Shown here one piece after another: positions 48,447 to 59,184 of a stretch of DNA of 64,000 nucleotides (its first letter is position 1; every line of letters starts with the position of its first letter). The DNA is from an uncultured Bacillus sp. (GTDB lineage Bacteria > Bacillota > Bacilli > Bacillales_B > DSM-18226). The DNA lies in assembly GCF_946478885.1 (NCBI RefSeq), contig NZ_CAMLDX010000004.1, forward strand, positions 1 through 64,000, in the 5' to 3' direction. The position numbers were made by a program, and so were the translations under genes. A model generated the notes under the pieces. It saw only the letters and a program-made list of their open reading frames with translations, had not been told where the DNA came from and searched no databases.

Positions 48447-49187
48447 CTAAATCGTTTTAAGAGTCCTTTTTAAAAACTCCCTTGTTCGCTCTTCAGTTGG
48501 ATTATTAAATATCCGCTCAGGAGGCCCTTCTTCAGCAATGACTCCTTTATCCATAAAGACCACTCGATCAGATACTTCCTTGGCGAACCCCATTTCATGT
48601 GTGACAATTAACATTGTTAATCCTGATTCAGCCAATTCCTTCATGATTTTTAATACTTCTTCCACCATTTCTGGATCTAAAGCTGATGTTGGTTCATCAA
48701 ACAGCATCACATCCGGTTCCATAGAAAGTGCTCTGGCAATCGCAACTCGTTGTTTTTGGCCTCCGGATAATTGCTTTGGTTTTGCATTTACATACTTATC
48801 CATGCCGACAACCTTTAAATACTTCATAGCGATTTTTTCAGCTTCTTCTTTCGAACGTTTCAGCACTTTTACTTGTCCAACCACACAATTATTTAATACA
48901 TTATGATTATTAAATAAGTTAAACTGCTGAAAAACCATTCCTAGCTTTGTTCGATAGGCATTGATATCATGCTTATTATCTAAAATATTCTTCCCGTGAT
49001 AGATAATCTTTCCCCCGCTTGGTTTCTCTAATAAATTAACACAGCGGAGTAATGTCGATTTCCCTGAGCCGGAGGAACCGATAATACACACGACTTCTCC
49101 CTTTTTTACCGAGAAATTAATATCCTTTAATACTTCATGGCTGCCAAATGATTTGCTTAAATGCTGAATATCAATGACTGTATTCAT
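48447..49187 (-). CDS. polar amino-acid ABC transporter ATPase, probably lysine
   Basis: A 246-residue ATPase of the GlnQ/HisP group. Walker [10 protein letters not shown] (about 37), signature [15 protein letters not shown], Walker [15 protein letters not shown] and H-loop [11 protein letters not shown]. It energises uptake through the neighbouring permease and binding protein. Third gene of an operon whose leader is a lysine riboswitch. Confidence 0.92.
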   Translation of the reverse strand: MNTVIDIQHLSKSFGSHEVLKDINFSVKKGEVVCIIGSSGSGKSTLLRCVNLLEKPSGGKIIYHGKNILDNKHDINAYRTKLGMVFQQFNLFNNHNVLNNCVVGQVKVLKRSKEEAEKIAMKYLKVVGMDKYVNAKPKQLSGGQKQRVAIARALSMEPDVMLFDEPTSALDPEMVEEVLKIMKELAESGLTMLIVTHEMGFAKEVSDRVVFMDKGVIAEEGPPERIFNNPTEERTREFLKRTLKTI

Positions 49188-49206
49188 ATATGTCCGACCC
49201 CCTTAA

Positions 49207-49980
49207 TCACTTCATTCCTTTTTTTCTTGCCATATTATCAGGAGTCTCCACCTGCATTTGATTTCCCATCATAATCATATCGTAATTATCCGGGCCATCT
49301 ATTTTTCTTTCAATCCAGCGTAATACCCTAGTCACAGTAAAAGTCATAATTAAATACAAAATACTTGCTACGAAGAAGGTGTCAAAATATCTAAAGTTAT
49401 TCCCTGCGATGGATTTTGTCTGGAAAAATAATTCTGAAACTGAAATAACACTCAGTACAGAAGTATCTTTTATATTAATAACAAATTCATTCCCTGTCGC
49501 AGGCAGAATATTACGAATCGCTTGTGGCAATATCACATTTGTCATGGTTTGAAAATGATTCATCCCGATAGCATGTGCTGCTTCAAATTGTCCTTTATCA
49601 ATCGATACAATTCCTCCTCGGACAATTTCTGACATATAAGCACCCGTATTAACGGATACAATAAAGATAGCTGCTGCAACACGATTCATGTCAACTCCAA
49701 AAGCTAAAGCAGAGCCATAAAAAATAACCATGGCCTGCACAATCATCGGTGTACCCCTGAAAAATTCGATATAAATAGAAAGTATTGCATTAGTCACTTT
49801 CAATACTGCCTTTTTTGCCCCATTCTCAGGCACAGGAATGGTACGGATCACTCCAACTAATAATCCAATAATCGATCCGACAACTGTTCCAATTAAGGAA
49901 ATCAAAAGGGTCATCCCTGCCCCGCGCAGGAGCATCGGCCAATACTCCTGAATAATCGTTACTATCCACTCAAAGCTCAT
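49207..49980 (-). CDS. polar amino-acid ABC transporter permease, probably lysine
   Basis: A 257-residue HisMQ-type permease with about five helices. The EAA coupling loop is EAAHAIGMNHFQTMTNVILPQAI (shown split: EAAHAIGMN, ILPQAI) near 138-160. An extended polar C-terminus of about 35 residues is unusual but not unique. It lies 19 nt before the ATPase gene and 66 nt after the binding protein. Confidence 0.92.
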   Translation of the reverse strand: MSFEWIVTIIQEYWPMLLRGAGMTLLISLIGTVVGSIIGLLVGVIRTIPVPENGAKKAVLKVTNAILSIYIEFFRGTPMIVQAMVIFYGSALAFGVDMNRVAAAIFIVSVNTGAYMSEIVRGGIVSIDKGQFEAAHAIGMNHFQTMTNVILPQAIRNILPATGNEFVINIKDTSVLSVISVSELFFQTKSIAGNNFRYFDTFFVASILYLIMTFTVTRVLRWIERKIDGPDNYDMIMMGNQMQVETPDNMARKKGMK

Positions 49981-50046
49981 AATGATCCTCCTTATACATT
50001 ACAAAACCGACTGCATATTGATGCAGCCGGCTTTACGCACAATTAA

Positions 50047-50895
50047 TTATTTTGCTGCAGGCTGATTTTTAATAGCCGCATCCATAATATTGCTGCGATC
50101 TGCCTCTGTAATACCAGCTAAAATTTCATTAATCTTTTCTTTCAGTTCACTGTTTTTGTTGATCCCGACAGCAATGGCTGTATCATCGTCAGATGTTTTA
50201 AAGCCTTTAGTAAATTCAACCATTGCAAAATTCTTATTGGCCGATGAAGCACTGATTGCCTCAGGACGTTCTGAAACGTATCCATCAATGACCCCTGACT
50301 CTAAAGCAACCCTCATTGCAGGGAAATTATCCATTGCCGGTTGCTTTGCAACCTCTTTAATTTGGTCGATGACCGTATAATGGAATGTATTTAATTGCGC
50401 AGTTATTTTGGCACCTTTGAAATCTTGTATTGAGGAGGCCTTTTCAAATTCCCCTCCCTTTTTCACAACCATTACGAGATTGGATTTATAGTAGTTGTCT
50501 GTGAAATCAATGGATTTCTTTCTTTTTTCTGTTGGAGACATTCCGGCGATAATAGCATCAATTTTTCCGGAGGTTAATGCCGGAACTAAACCATCCCACT
50601 CCGTTTTGACAATAACCAGTTTTTTGCCTAAGCCTTCGGCAATCTTTTTAGCCATTTCCACATCATAGCCGCCTGCGAATTCTGCACTGCCTTCCATTTG
50701 AACCGCACCGTTGGAATCATCGGTCTGTGTCCAGTTAAAAGGCGGATATCCGGCTTCAAGCCCAACCTTAAACGTATCAGTATTACCATCATCTGCTTTA
50801 CCTGATTGATCGGATTCTTCTTTTGCTCCGCAGGCTGCAAGCAATATTAAGGATGAAAACAACAACACAAAAAGTATCAAAAATTTATTTTTCAT
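50047..50895 (-). CDS. amino-acid ABC transporter substrate-binding lipoprotein, probably lysine
   Basis: A 282-residue bacterial solute-binding family 3 protein. A lipoprotein signal ends in LILLAACG with the lipobox Cys at about residue 22. The ligand-binding core includes GYPPFNW and the segment IDAIIAGMSPTEKRKKSIDFT. It is first in the operon, about 250 nt behind the lysine riboswitch, which implies lysine as ligand; arginine or other cationic amino acids are possible. Confidence 0.9.
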   Translation of the reverse strand: MKNKFLILFVLLFSSLILLAACGAKEESDQSGKADDGNTDTFKVGLEAGYPPFNWTQTDDSNGAVQMEGSAEFAGGYDVEMAKKIAEGLGKKLVIVKTEWDGLVPALTSGKIDAIIAGMSPTEKRKKSIDFTDNYYKSNLVMVVKKGGEFEKASSIQDFKGAKITAQLNTFHYTVIDQIKEVAKQPAMDNFPAMRVALESGVIDGYVSERPEAISASSANKNFAMVEFTKGFKTSDDDTAIAVGINKNSELKEKINEILAGITEADRSNIMDAAIKNQPAAK

Positions 50896-51081
50896 CGTCT
50901 ATCACTCCTCCTATTTAGTATCTCTATAGAACCAAATTAACATACTACCCCGTACTTGCTGCGGTTACCTTTTTCCTTATAAGGATTGGATTCTACCATT
51001 GCGAACATGCTTCTAATTTAAGGACCTTTCATAGAGGGAAACTAATCATTCTATATTCAAATGAATGGCTGAAAAAGACAC

Positions 51082-51106
51082 AAAAAAACCTGAGACGGGC
51101 TCAGGT
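51082..51106 (-). terminator. terminator of the lysine riboswitch
   Basis: ACCTGAG-CCCGT-CTCAGGT followed by a run of T on the minus strand, between the aptamer and the transporter genes. Confidence 0.88.
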
Positions 51107-51148
51107 CCTGATACTCACAGTTATCCCCAATCCTCTCTCTGCCCAAAC

Positions 51149-51320
51149 GAGATAGCACAACTCAATAAACTGGGAATTTATTGAGACAGTCCTGCAGCTA
51201 TGAACTGCAGACCCAGCATGAAATAATGAGATTACTGCATGCTTCGGCGACATTTCCTTCTCCTTAACATCATAGCCCTCTCAAACTCCGCAAAGGTTTG
51301 TTAAATATCGCAACCTCTAC
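51149..51320 (-). ncRNA. lysine riboswitch (L box)
   Basis: Minus-strand blocks in order: GTAGAGGTTGCGAT, AAGGAGAAGGAAATGTCGCC, GAAGCATGC, GCTGGGTCTGCAG, CTGCAGGACTGTCTC and closing TTGTGCTATCTC. This is the conserved layout of the L-box aptamer. Lysine should repress the downstream ABC transporter. Confidence 0.92.
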
Positions 51321-51374
51321 CCCACATCGCAAAGTGAGGCATTATTTAATTTTCATAATAAAACCGCTAATTTC

Positions 51375-51403
51375 AGCCTACAATAACCGATTCTATCTGT
51401 CAA
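51375..51403 (-). promoter_or_regulatory. promoter of the lysine-riboswitch transcript
   Basis: A perfect -35 TTGACA (51403-51398) is 17 nt from TAGGCT (51380-51375), a weak -10, about 55 nt upstream of the aptamer. Confidence 0.5.
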
Positions 51404-53200
<1,797 letters not shown>

Positions 53201-53238
53201 GCAGGAATAGAGGGGCATGACTGACCGCCCCTTTCTTG

Positions 53239-54903
53239 CTATTGCATTTCTTCTGCTGGTTCCGCTGCCTTTTCCAATTCTAAAGCAAATTCTTCTTCAT
53301 ATCTCTCCTTTTCCTTTTCAGACCAATCAAATGCATCTGACATCAGCTCGATTACAGCTTTTTTCCATCTTCTCGCCCCATTTATTTGAAAAAACAAGGC
53401 TCCTGTCCGGCGGATAAAAAAATCCGCAGGTTTTACAATCATCTCATATTCAATAGCATACAGCACCTCTGCATATACATCTAAAGGAAGAGTATAACAG
53501 GTTTGCGGGTCATATGTGTGAGCGATGCGGATGATATGATTGATATTTGTTCCATAGCGATGTACAAGCCTCATGTATTGTTCTTCTGTAATTCCTGCGG
53601 ATAACGCAGCCATACGGTGTTTTTCAACAAAAAAGGAAACCAAATGTGAGCCGCCAAAATGTCCACCTGAAACAGGCAGTTTTTTCGTCTGGCATGGTTT
53701 AAACGTAAGACCCTCTTCTTTTTCTAGCATCTGTGCCGCTACGTTCACAACATTTTCTGCCATTTTGCGATATCCGGTAAGTTTCCCTCCTGCAATGGTT
53801 AAAAGCCCTGAATCAGCGACCCAAATTTCATCTTTACGCGAGAGTTCAGATGGACTTTTTCCTTCTTCATATATAAGCGGACGCACACCAGCCCAGCTCG
53901 ATTCTACGTCTGCCTCATGTATACAGAGATCAGGAAACATGCCCTGAATTACTTTAAGTAAATAACTCCTGTCTGAAACATTCATTCGGGGATCAATAGG
54001 ATCCATCTCGTATAAGGTATCCGTTGTTCCGACATAGATTTTTCCGTCTCTGGGAATAGCAAACACCATTCTTCCATCATGAGTATCAAAATAAACAGCC
54101 TGTTGCAAAGGAAATTTTCCGCTGTCAAACACTAAATGAACTCCCTTTGTCAGAAGCAACTTTTTCCTGAAAGGCAGATGATCTTTTTCTCTCATCCTAT
54201 CAATCCAGGGACCTGCAGCATGAATGACCTTTTTTGCATTAATTTTATAGCACTCTCCTGTCAATTGATCCTCTACTCTTGCTCCGGCAATCTTTCCCTG
54301 TTCATAGAAAAATTCAAGTGCTTTAACGTAATTAAGAGCCTTTACACCATGCGCCGCTGCTTCCTTTATCACTTCAATCGTCAAGCGTGCATCATCAGTC
54401 CTGTATTCGATATAATAGCCTCCTCCCTTTAAGCCTTTCCTTTTTAGAAGCGGTTCTTTTCTTAAAGTATCAACATAAGAGAGCATCTTCCTCCGCTCAT
54501 CCTTCTTCACTCCTGCCAAGCAATCGTAAAGCCAAAGAGCAATAGACATTGTATTAAAACCAAAGCTTCCTCCTTCATATATGGGTAAAAGCATCCATTG
54601 CGGTGTTGTGACATGCGGGCCGTTCTCATATACGATGGCACGCTCCCTTCCCACCTCAGCTACTAATTTGAATTGAAATTGTTTTAAATATCGAAGTCCC
54701 CCATGAACAAGCTTTGTCGAACGGCTCGAAGTCCCCGAAGAAAAGTCCTGCATTTCTACAAGGCAAGTATTCATCCCCCTTGTAACTGCATCTAAGGCAA
54801 TTCCACAGCCCGTTATCCCTCCTCCAATCACAAGGATGTCATACTGAGATTGAATCATTTCTTTTTGTATGATTTGACGCTCCAGCCCAGAAAAATTTAC
54901 CAT
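53239..54903 (-). CDS. glpD: aerobic glycerol-3-phosphate dehydrogenase
   Basis: A 554-residue FAD enzyme oxidising glycerol 3-phosphate to dihydroxyacetone phosphate and feeding the quinone pool at the membrane. The FAD motif is ILVIGGGITGCGIALDA (about 24-40). SSGTSSRSTKLVHGGLRYL, TTDTLY and SWAGVRPLI are family signatures. Its leader holds a strong terminator hairpin, the usual target of GlpP antitermination. Confidence 0.95.
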   Translation of the reverse strand: MVNFSGLERQIIQKEMIQSQYDILVIGGGITGCGIALDAVTRGMNTCLVEMQDFSSGTSSRSTKLVHGGLRYLKQFQFKLVAEVGRERAIVYENGPHVTTPQWMLLPIYEGGSFGFNTMSIALWLYDCLAGVKKDERRKMLSYVDTLRKEPLLKRKGLKGGGYYIEYRTDDARLTIEVIKEAAAHGVKALNYVKALEFFYEQGKIAGARVEDQLTGECYKINAKKVIHAAGPWIDRMREKDHLPFRKKLLLTKGVHLVFDSGKFPLQQAVYFDTHDGRMVFAIPRDGKIYVGTTDTLYEMDPIDPRMNVSDRSYLLKVIQGMFPDLCIHEADVESSWAGVRPLIYEEGKSPSELSRKDEIWVADSGLLTIAGGKLTGYRKMAENVVNVAAQMLEKEEGLTFKPCQTKKLPVSGGHFGGSHLVSFFVEKHRMAALSAGITEEQYMRLVHRYGTNINHIIRIAHTYDPQTCYTLPLDVYAEVLYAIEYEMIVKPADFFIRRTGALFFQINGARRWKKAVIELMSDAFDWSEKEKERYEEEFALELEKAAEPAEEMQ

Positions 54904-54924
54904 CCTCTAAAACTCCCTCCCTTA

Positions 54925-54976
54925 AAAGAAAAAAGATGCAGCAAACACAACGGTTCATCCATTGCTTTGTTACATC
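54925..54976 (-). terminator. leader terminator of glpD (likely GlpP antitermination site)
   Basis: On the minus strand AGATGTAACAAAGCAATGG pairs, with wobbles, with CCGTTGTGTTTGCTGCATCT, followed by TTTTTT, directly before the glpD RBS. The position and form match the regulated terminator of B. subtilis glpD. Confidence 0.7.
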
Positions 54977-55060
54977 TCTCTCGGCTCTCCAATTAATCTA
55001 TTAAATTACGTACAGATTTGCATCGTAACAAATCATCGACCGGCTTATCGGCCTCCGTTC

Positions 55061-55198
55061 CTAAGCAAATCGGTTTACATTACCATTTGGTTCAAAATAC
55101 TTCCACATCTTTTCATTGGACGCCGTAATGGAAACAACCCCTGACTGATACGCCTGCTTCACTTCCTCTATCGCGTCAATGAATCCCCCGGCAAACAC
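55061..55198 (-). pseudogene. glpP: glpP 3' remnant (glycerol operon antiterminator)
   Basis: 45 codons end at 55061 and read like the GlpP C-terminus: VFAGGFIDAIEEVKQ..., then GVVSITASNEKMWKYF. An in-frame TAG stops the frame just upstream, and the remaining three quarters of the gene (about 185 residues in B. subtilis) are absent. The glpP-glpD order is kept, indicating deletion of glpP 5' and perhaps glpF. Confidence 0.7.
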
Positions 55199-55257
55199 CT
55201 CCTATTTATGAAATTTGCAAAGGGAAGAAAAAATACTGGAACCTTCTATTTTATCGC

Positions 55258-55671
55258 TTAATAGGTCAATGAACCCGCAATGATCAATCCAATTGCAACG
55301 GATAAAAACAATAAAAACAATCCAGCAGCCTGATTATTCTCATCAATTGCCTGCGTTACATTGAATTTTGGCGTCAGCCATTCTACTAAATAAAAGACAA
55401 TGATCTGAATAATGATGGCCACACTGCCCCAAATCACCATATCTAAAATATTAATTGAATTCGCTATGCTTGAATACAGGACAATACCCAGTCCTAAAAT
55501 CCTTCCGCCAAACGCATATACAGCCGCCTTATTTCCATTTTTGATTAATTCAAATTCTTTATTTTTCGTAGTTACTTCAAATAAAATAATTCCAATAAAT
55601 AATAACAATAATGCAACACCAATATACGATAATGTTGAAGTAAATAACTCCATAAAGCCCATATTCATCAT
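55258..55671 (-). CDS. DUF350 membrane protein (YjfL-like)
   Basis: A 137-residue protein with four predicted helices and the DUF350 pattern (GNKAAVYAFGGRILGLGIVLYS near 46-67). DUF350 proteins of the YjfL type recur beside YjfC/YgiC glutathionylspermidine-synthase-like genes; biochemical function is unproven. It lies 17 nt after the synthase-like gene. The start could be 55671, 55668 or 55662, as GAGAGG is close to all three ATGs. Confidence 0.82.
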   Translation of the reverse strand: MMNMGFMELFTSTLSYIGVALLLLFIGIILFEVTTKNKEFELIKNGNKAAVYAFGGRILGLGIVLYSSIANSINILDMVIWGSVAIIIQIIVFYLVEWLTPKFNVTQAIDENNQAAGLFLLFLSVAIGLIIAGSLTY

Positions 55672-55688
55672 CCTCTCTTTATTGTATC

Positions 55689-56942
55689 TTACGTTTTTTT
55701 CATTCCTATCGGCAGAAAATACGCATCATTATCGGTGATTTGTTTTCCTGCGCGAACACCTATCCCGCTTGCTTTACCGTTTATGAGAAAACAGCCTGTT
55801 AATAATTTTGCCTCCTTCATTCCTTTTTCTGTTTTCACCCAATAGGCTGGTAGATTAACATACTGCTGAAAAACAGGTGCTGAATCTTGATAGGTTTTAT
55901 GAGCATCCTCCATTATTTTCTTTCTGCCCTCGAATACTTCCACTGTGTCTCCTTCCCTGCCGAAGCTAGGTTTCTTCACATACATGAGGCCTTTTTCAAT
56001 AAAAGGTTCCTCTTCTAAATAAGTCGGTAAAAAGGATTGCTTAATCCATCTCTTTTCTTCCTCATTAAAGAAAGGATGATTTAATTCCATCATTCCCCAG
56101 ATGACGGCCTGAATGGCCTTTGATTGTAGAAGAAATGCCGAAATAGGGTTGAGGATCGCCAGTTTTCCCGATGTAACAAGTTCCAATAACTGGGCCCCCA
56201 CAAATTCCTTTGTAACGGGATCTTGATCATCAATAAGATGTTCTAATGGATAGGTAGGTCTGTAGAGGATGTCGATTTTACGCCCTTCCTCATCAAACAT
56301 CCCTTCACCCTTTACAATCCTTAATTGATGCAAAGGAACATATCTCGCGGGGATCTGTGCCAATTCCATGAGGTAGCAGGCAGTGCCATGATCCTCTATA
56401 TGGTCTTCATGCGATGTAAATACAACATACGGATCCGGTCTCTTTAATCTTACAGCTGATTCCATAATGGCCTTGCGAACAGCGCTGCCCAGCTCAACTT
56501 CCAATCCTTCATTCGGATTAACAGCACCGAAGTGATTTGTCATCATTCCATTTACGAGGAATACTTCCTTTTCAAAGGTTGGAGTATCCGAATTGATTTC
56601 TAGTACTTTATAGCCTTCATTTGTTTTCACCAGGTCCATTCTGGCAATGATTGATTCTACCAGCAAGCCTTTATAACGGACAAAAGGAATGATTTTTTTT
56701 GGCAAGTCAAGCTGTTCCAATGTTGAATCAGAAGTCTGCCGCAATAACCTTGCTGTTTTGAAAAAAATTTGCCCTGCCCTGTTTGCTGTCTCCCGGATTT
56801 CATTTATTTCTTCTTGTGAAATAGAACATAAATCGTATAACGCATATTCAGTCTGAAAAAGATCGGGCCAGAAATTCTTCACCTTTCCATATACTTCTTT
56901 ACGAATTTGGGCAAACTTCTCTAAGTCATCAGATTGATTCAT
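55689..56942 (-). CDS. glutathionylspermidine synthase-like ATP-grasp protein (YjfC/YgiC family)
   Basis: A 417-residue ATP-grasp amide ligase-like protein. LLVESIIARMDLVKTNEGYKVLEINSDTPTFEKE (given in parts: YKVLEINSDTPTFEKE, then YVKKPSFGREGD) carries ATP/Mg ligands near 120 and 305. It lacks the N-terminal amidase half of E. coli Gss, as all YgiC-type proteins do. Bacilli do not make glutathione or trypanothione, so the true substrate is unknown, perhaps a cell-envelope peptide or polyamine. RBS GGAGG. It overlaps the upstream gene by 1 nt. Confidence 0.85.
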   Translation of the reverse strand: MNQSDDLEKFAQIRKEVYGKVKNFWPDLFQTEYALYDLCSISQEEINEIRETANRAGQIFFKTARLLRQTSDSTLEQLDLPKKIIPFVRYKGLLVESIIARMDLVKTNEGYKVLEINSDTPTFEKEVFLVNGMMTNHFGAVNPNEGLEVELGSAVRKAIMESAVRLKRPDPYVVFTSHEDHIEDHGTACYLMELAQIPARYVPLHQLRIVKGEGMFDEEGRKIDILYRPTYPLEHLIDDQDPVTKEFVGAQLLELVTSGKLAILNPISAFLLQSKAIQAVIWGMMELNHPFFNEEEKRWIKQSFLPTYLEEEPFIEKGLMYVKKPSFGREGDTVEVFEGRKKIMEDAHKTYQDSAPVFQQYVNLPAYWVKTEKGMKEAKLLTGCFLINGKASGIGVRAGKQITDNDAYFLPIGMKKT

Positions 56943-57268
56943 TAACCTCCAAATCCTCCCTTTGATCCAGTGCCGAAACCTGAGCTGCCTCCCTTAAAGG
57001 AACTGCTGCTTTTATACGTTTTATAGGATGAATCATTGTGCAAAGAGGTTTTCGAAGTATGGTATTTTCCTCCGTAATATGAATGACCATAATGACTTGA
57101 GTACTCATCATCACATTCCCATACTCCGTCATCAGAATCCCACTCCCATTCATCACAGGAAGGATCATCAGGCCTCTCGGGCTGAGACGATTCATTCGAG
57201 CAGTTCGTCATTGTGGCTATCACTGCTACGGAAACGATTCCTGTTAAAAGTAATTTCGTTTTTGACAA
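56942..57268 (-). CDS. small lipoprotein-like secreted protein (YgiB/YjfM-like)
   Basis: A 108-residue protein with a signal sequence ending ATMTNCSN; Cys 23 may be lipidated, although the lipobox is poor. The next part is acidic with two Cys (CDEWEWDSDDGVWECDD), then Ser/Tyr/His-rich, then a Gly/Phe-rich end (SSGFGTGSKGGFGG). Start is TTG after GGGGG. It is the first gene of a three-gene operon matching the E. coli ygiB-ygiC / yjfL-yjfM-yjfC theme. Confidence 0.75.
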   Translation of the reverse strand: MSKTKLLLTGIVSVAVIATMTNCSNESSQPERPDDPSCDEWEWDSDDGVWECDDEYSSHYGHSYYGGKYHTSKTSLHNDSSYKTYKSSSSFKGGSSGFGTGSKGGFGG

Positions 57269-57311
57269 AAGATTTCCCCCTCGTATGTTATGTTTAGGCC
57301 CATTTTTAAGA

Positions 57312-57533
57312 GCCCATAATTTCCTACTAAAATATTACTTAGTTGAAGCCGCCAACTCAGTAAGAAGGCACATCCCCGAGTATCAAGAATACTACGCAAA
57401 GAAATACAAGGAAGTACCAAAACATCAGCACAAAAGAGCACTCGCTCTAAACGCAAGAAAATTTGTGCGTTTAGTCGATGCGCTACTACGCAATCACCAA
57501 ATTTACACGCCGAAAAGGAGCGTAAATATATGA
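57312..57533 (+). pseudogene. IS110-family transposase C-terminal fragment
   Basis: About 73 codons resemble the end of an IS110-type transposase: FLLKYYLVEAANSVRRHIPE, then YYAKKYKEVPKHQHKRALAL and ARKFVRLVDALLR. The DEDD catalytic N-terminal part and most of the element are missing. The fragment begins just upstream of the lipoprotein gene on the other strand. Confidence 0.8.
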
Positions 57534-57761
57534 CACATATGCGCTAATAAATCCTTTTAATCATTCCAGTAAATACCAACATTTTACTGGTCTTGTTTAG
57601 TGCTGCCTTTTTTCAGATAGTTGATCCTTGATAACCAAATAACTAATTATTTTATGCTTGACATATTACCGCAGGTCTATTCTAATAAAATTTTTTTATT
57701 TAGAATTTTTACATTCCGTTATATAGTATAAAGGAGAATTGCATGTTTGAGGAGTGAAATT

Positions 57762-58211
57762 ATGAAGAAATTGTCGACTTTAGAATATCGCTTGAATGAT
57801 GAAACAAACGAGTATCCAGCCATCTATCAATATCATAATCTGAATAATAGCGAAATATATTGCCGCAGAATCTGTGATTATTATATAAAAAACGGACATA
57901 TTTTCCGCAAAACCTCTACTCTGCTTGAAGCAGACAAGTATGTTATTTATGTCGAAGAGGATTTTGAGGAAGAACTGTTTGACCTTACCCCCGTATACAA
58001 ACAAATCACGCTGGAAATCCGTTACTGTGAGGAAGATTCACCTCTTTTATATACATATGATTTAAAATCTCATGAAGATGCCTTTTCTTTTATGGGAAGC
58101 GATTATCTTCAAATAGGAAAGAATGAATATGAAATCATGGCAACGGAAATTGATGAAGACCGTTCAACCTATGTCCTGTATGTAACAGAAACTGGTTATG
58201 CCTTTGAATAA
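57762..58211 (+). CDS. hypothetical protein, 149 residues
   Basis: A soluble, acidic protein rich in Tyr, Glu and Asp, starting MKKLSTLEYRLNDETNEY. A GAGGAGTGA RBS lies before the ATG at 57762. Repeated short strand-like segments (DKYVIYVEEDFEEELF, STYVLYVTE) suggest a small beta-sheet domain. I do not recognise the family. Monocistronic with its own terminator. Confidence 0.7.
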   Translation: MKKLSTLEYRLNDETNEYPAIYQYHNLNNSEIYCRRICDYYIKNGHIFRKTSTLLEADKYVIYVEEDFEEELFDLTPVYKQITLEIRYCEEDSPLLYTYDLKSHEDAFSFMGSDYLQIGKNEYEIMATEIDEDRSTYVLYVTETGYAFE

Positions 58212-58217
58212 GAAACA

Positions 58218-58250
58218 CGGGCTGTTCCGTCTCAGCCCTTCTTTCTCTTT
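58218..58250 (+). terminator. terminator of the hypothetical gene
   Basis: GGGCTG-TTCCGTCT-CAGCCC followed by TTCTTTCTCTTT. Confidence 0.7.
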
Positions 58251-58418
58251 ATTTACTTTTCTGAATAATATCTCTATTCTTAAAATTAATCTATTTTGAA
58301 TTTTCATTTTTTGTTATAATAGCATGGAAGACACTTTTATCTGCGATGCCGTGAAAGCGTTATCAAATGAGCAATGATTGATTTTGAAGACAGTAACAAA
58401 AGAAAGCCCTTTAAAGAA

Positions 58419-58551
58419 AGGCTGTGTTAAATCTTGTTGATAACCTTAAACCGCCTTATTTGTATGGGTTCACTACGTTACTCGTGCCGAGTAAAACCCG
58501 CTCACGCCATACACATGAGGCTAGTATCAACAATGAACGTTAACAGAGCCT
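58419..58551. mobile_element. MITE-like element 1, 133 bp
   Basis: The ends are imperfect inverted repeats of about 25 nt: AGGCTGTGTTAAATCTTGTTG on the left; the right end, read inward, starts AGGCTCTGTTAACGTTCATTG. Both then continue TTGATA. There is no coding capacity. The same termini flank a second element at 63712-63896. Confidence 0.65.
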
Positions 58552-58673
58552 AAAAAAAAGTGCCTAATTATTATTGGCACCGTGTTAAGTCATATTTCTC
58601 CCAAATCCCTGTTTACTGGATCAATCAGCTATTTTCTTTAATAAAATGGTCAGTGAATCCCATTTTTCCATAA

Positions 58674-58841
58674 TCAATTAGCAATTTTTCTTGTCACATT
58701 GGATTCATGCTGGATAAATAATCTTCTTCTCGGTCGTTTTTTGAATTTAATGTAGAAATGTCCATCGTACGCTTTGAAAAATCTTAACCCAACCAATTTG
58801 AATGGAGTATTAATTTCCCTCATCCCCATAATAACTTTCAC
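58674..58841 (-). CDS. small basic hypothetical protein, 55 residues
   Basis: A GTG-started frame with GGAGTG 7 nt upstream. The product has a net strong positive charge (KFKKRPRRRLF near 32-42) and aromatic clusters (LRFFKAYDGHFYIKF). No domain is recognised. It could be a real small nucleic-acid-binding-type protein or a chance frame in a 970-bp gap. Confidence 0.4.
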   Translation of the reverse strand: MKVIMGMREINTPFKLVGLRFFKAYDGHFYIKFKKRPRRRLFIQHESNVTRKIAN

Positions 58842-59184
58842 GTTATTACACTCCTTTTTATATTTATATATGTGATAAATATCACTATTATATCGTAAAA
58901 CTATTTATTTTAAAAATATTATTTTCATAATATGAAATTATTTAAATTATTTTTCAATATTAAATAATAATTTATTTTTTCCTGATTCTAATCATTTATA
59001 AAAAATGTCTAACCACTGTTAGTATATAGCAAATTCTCCCTATTCTAATTTTTCTGAATTTAGTATATTGGTACGAATTATCAAAATCTTTTAAAGAATA
59101 TTAAAAAAACTATTGTTATAGAATATGTTTTTATCTTATAATCTGTTGTATAACATTATTTCAATAATCTTAGGAGGCAAATAA
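58842..59184. other. very AT-rich leader region of acsA
   Basis: An extremely A/T-rich 340-bp stretch without open frames. A TTATAAT box near 59136-59144 could be the acsA -10. No cre site matching the consensus was found. Confidence 0.45.

Noticed and set aside
57028..57297. His-rich 89-codon plus-strand frame
   Set aside because: Antisense shadow of the low-complexity lipoprotein gene.
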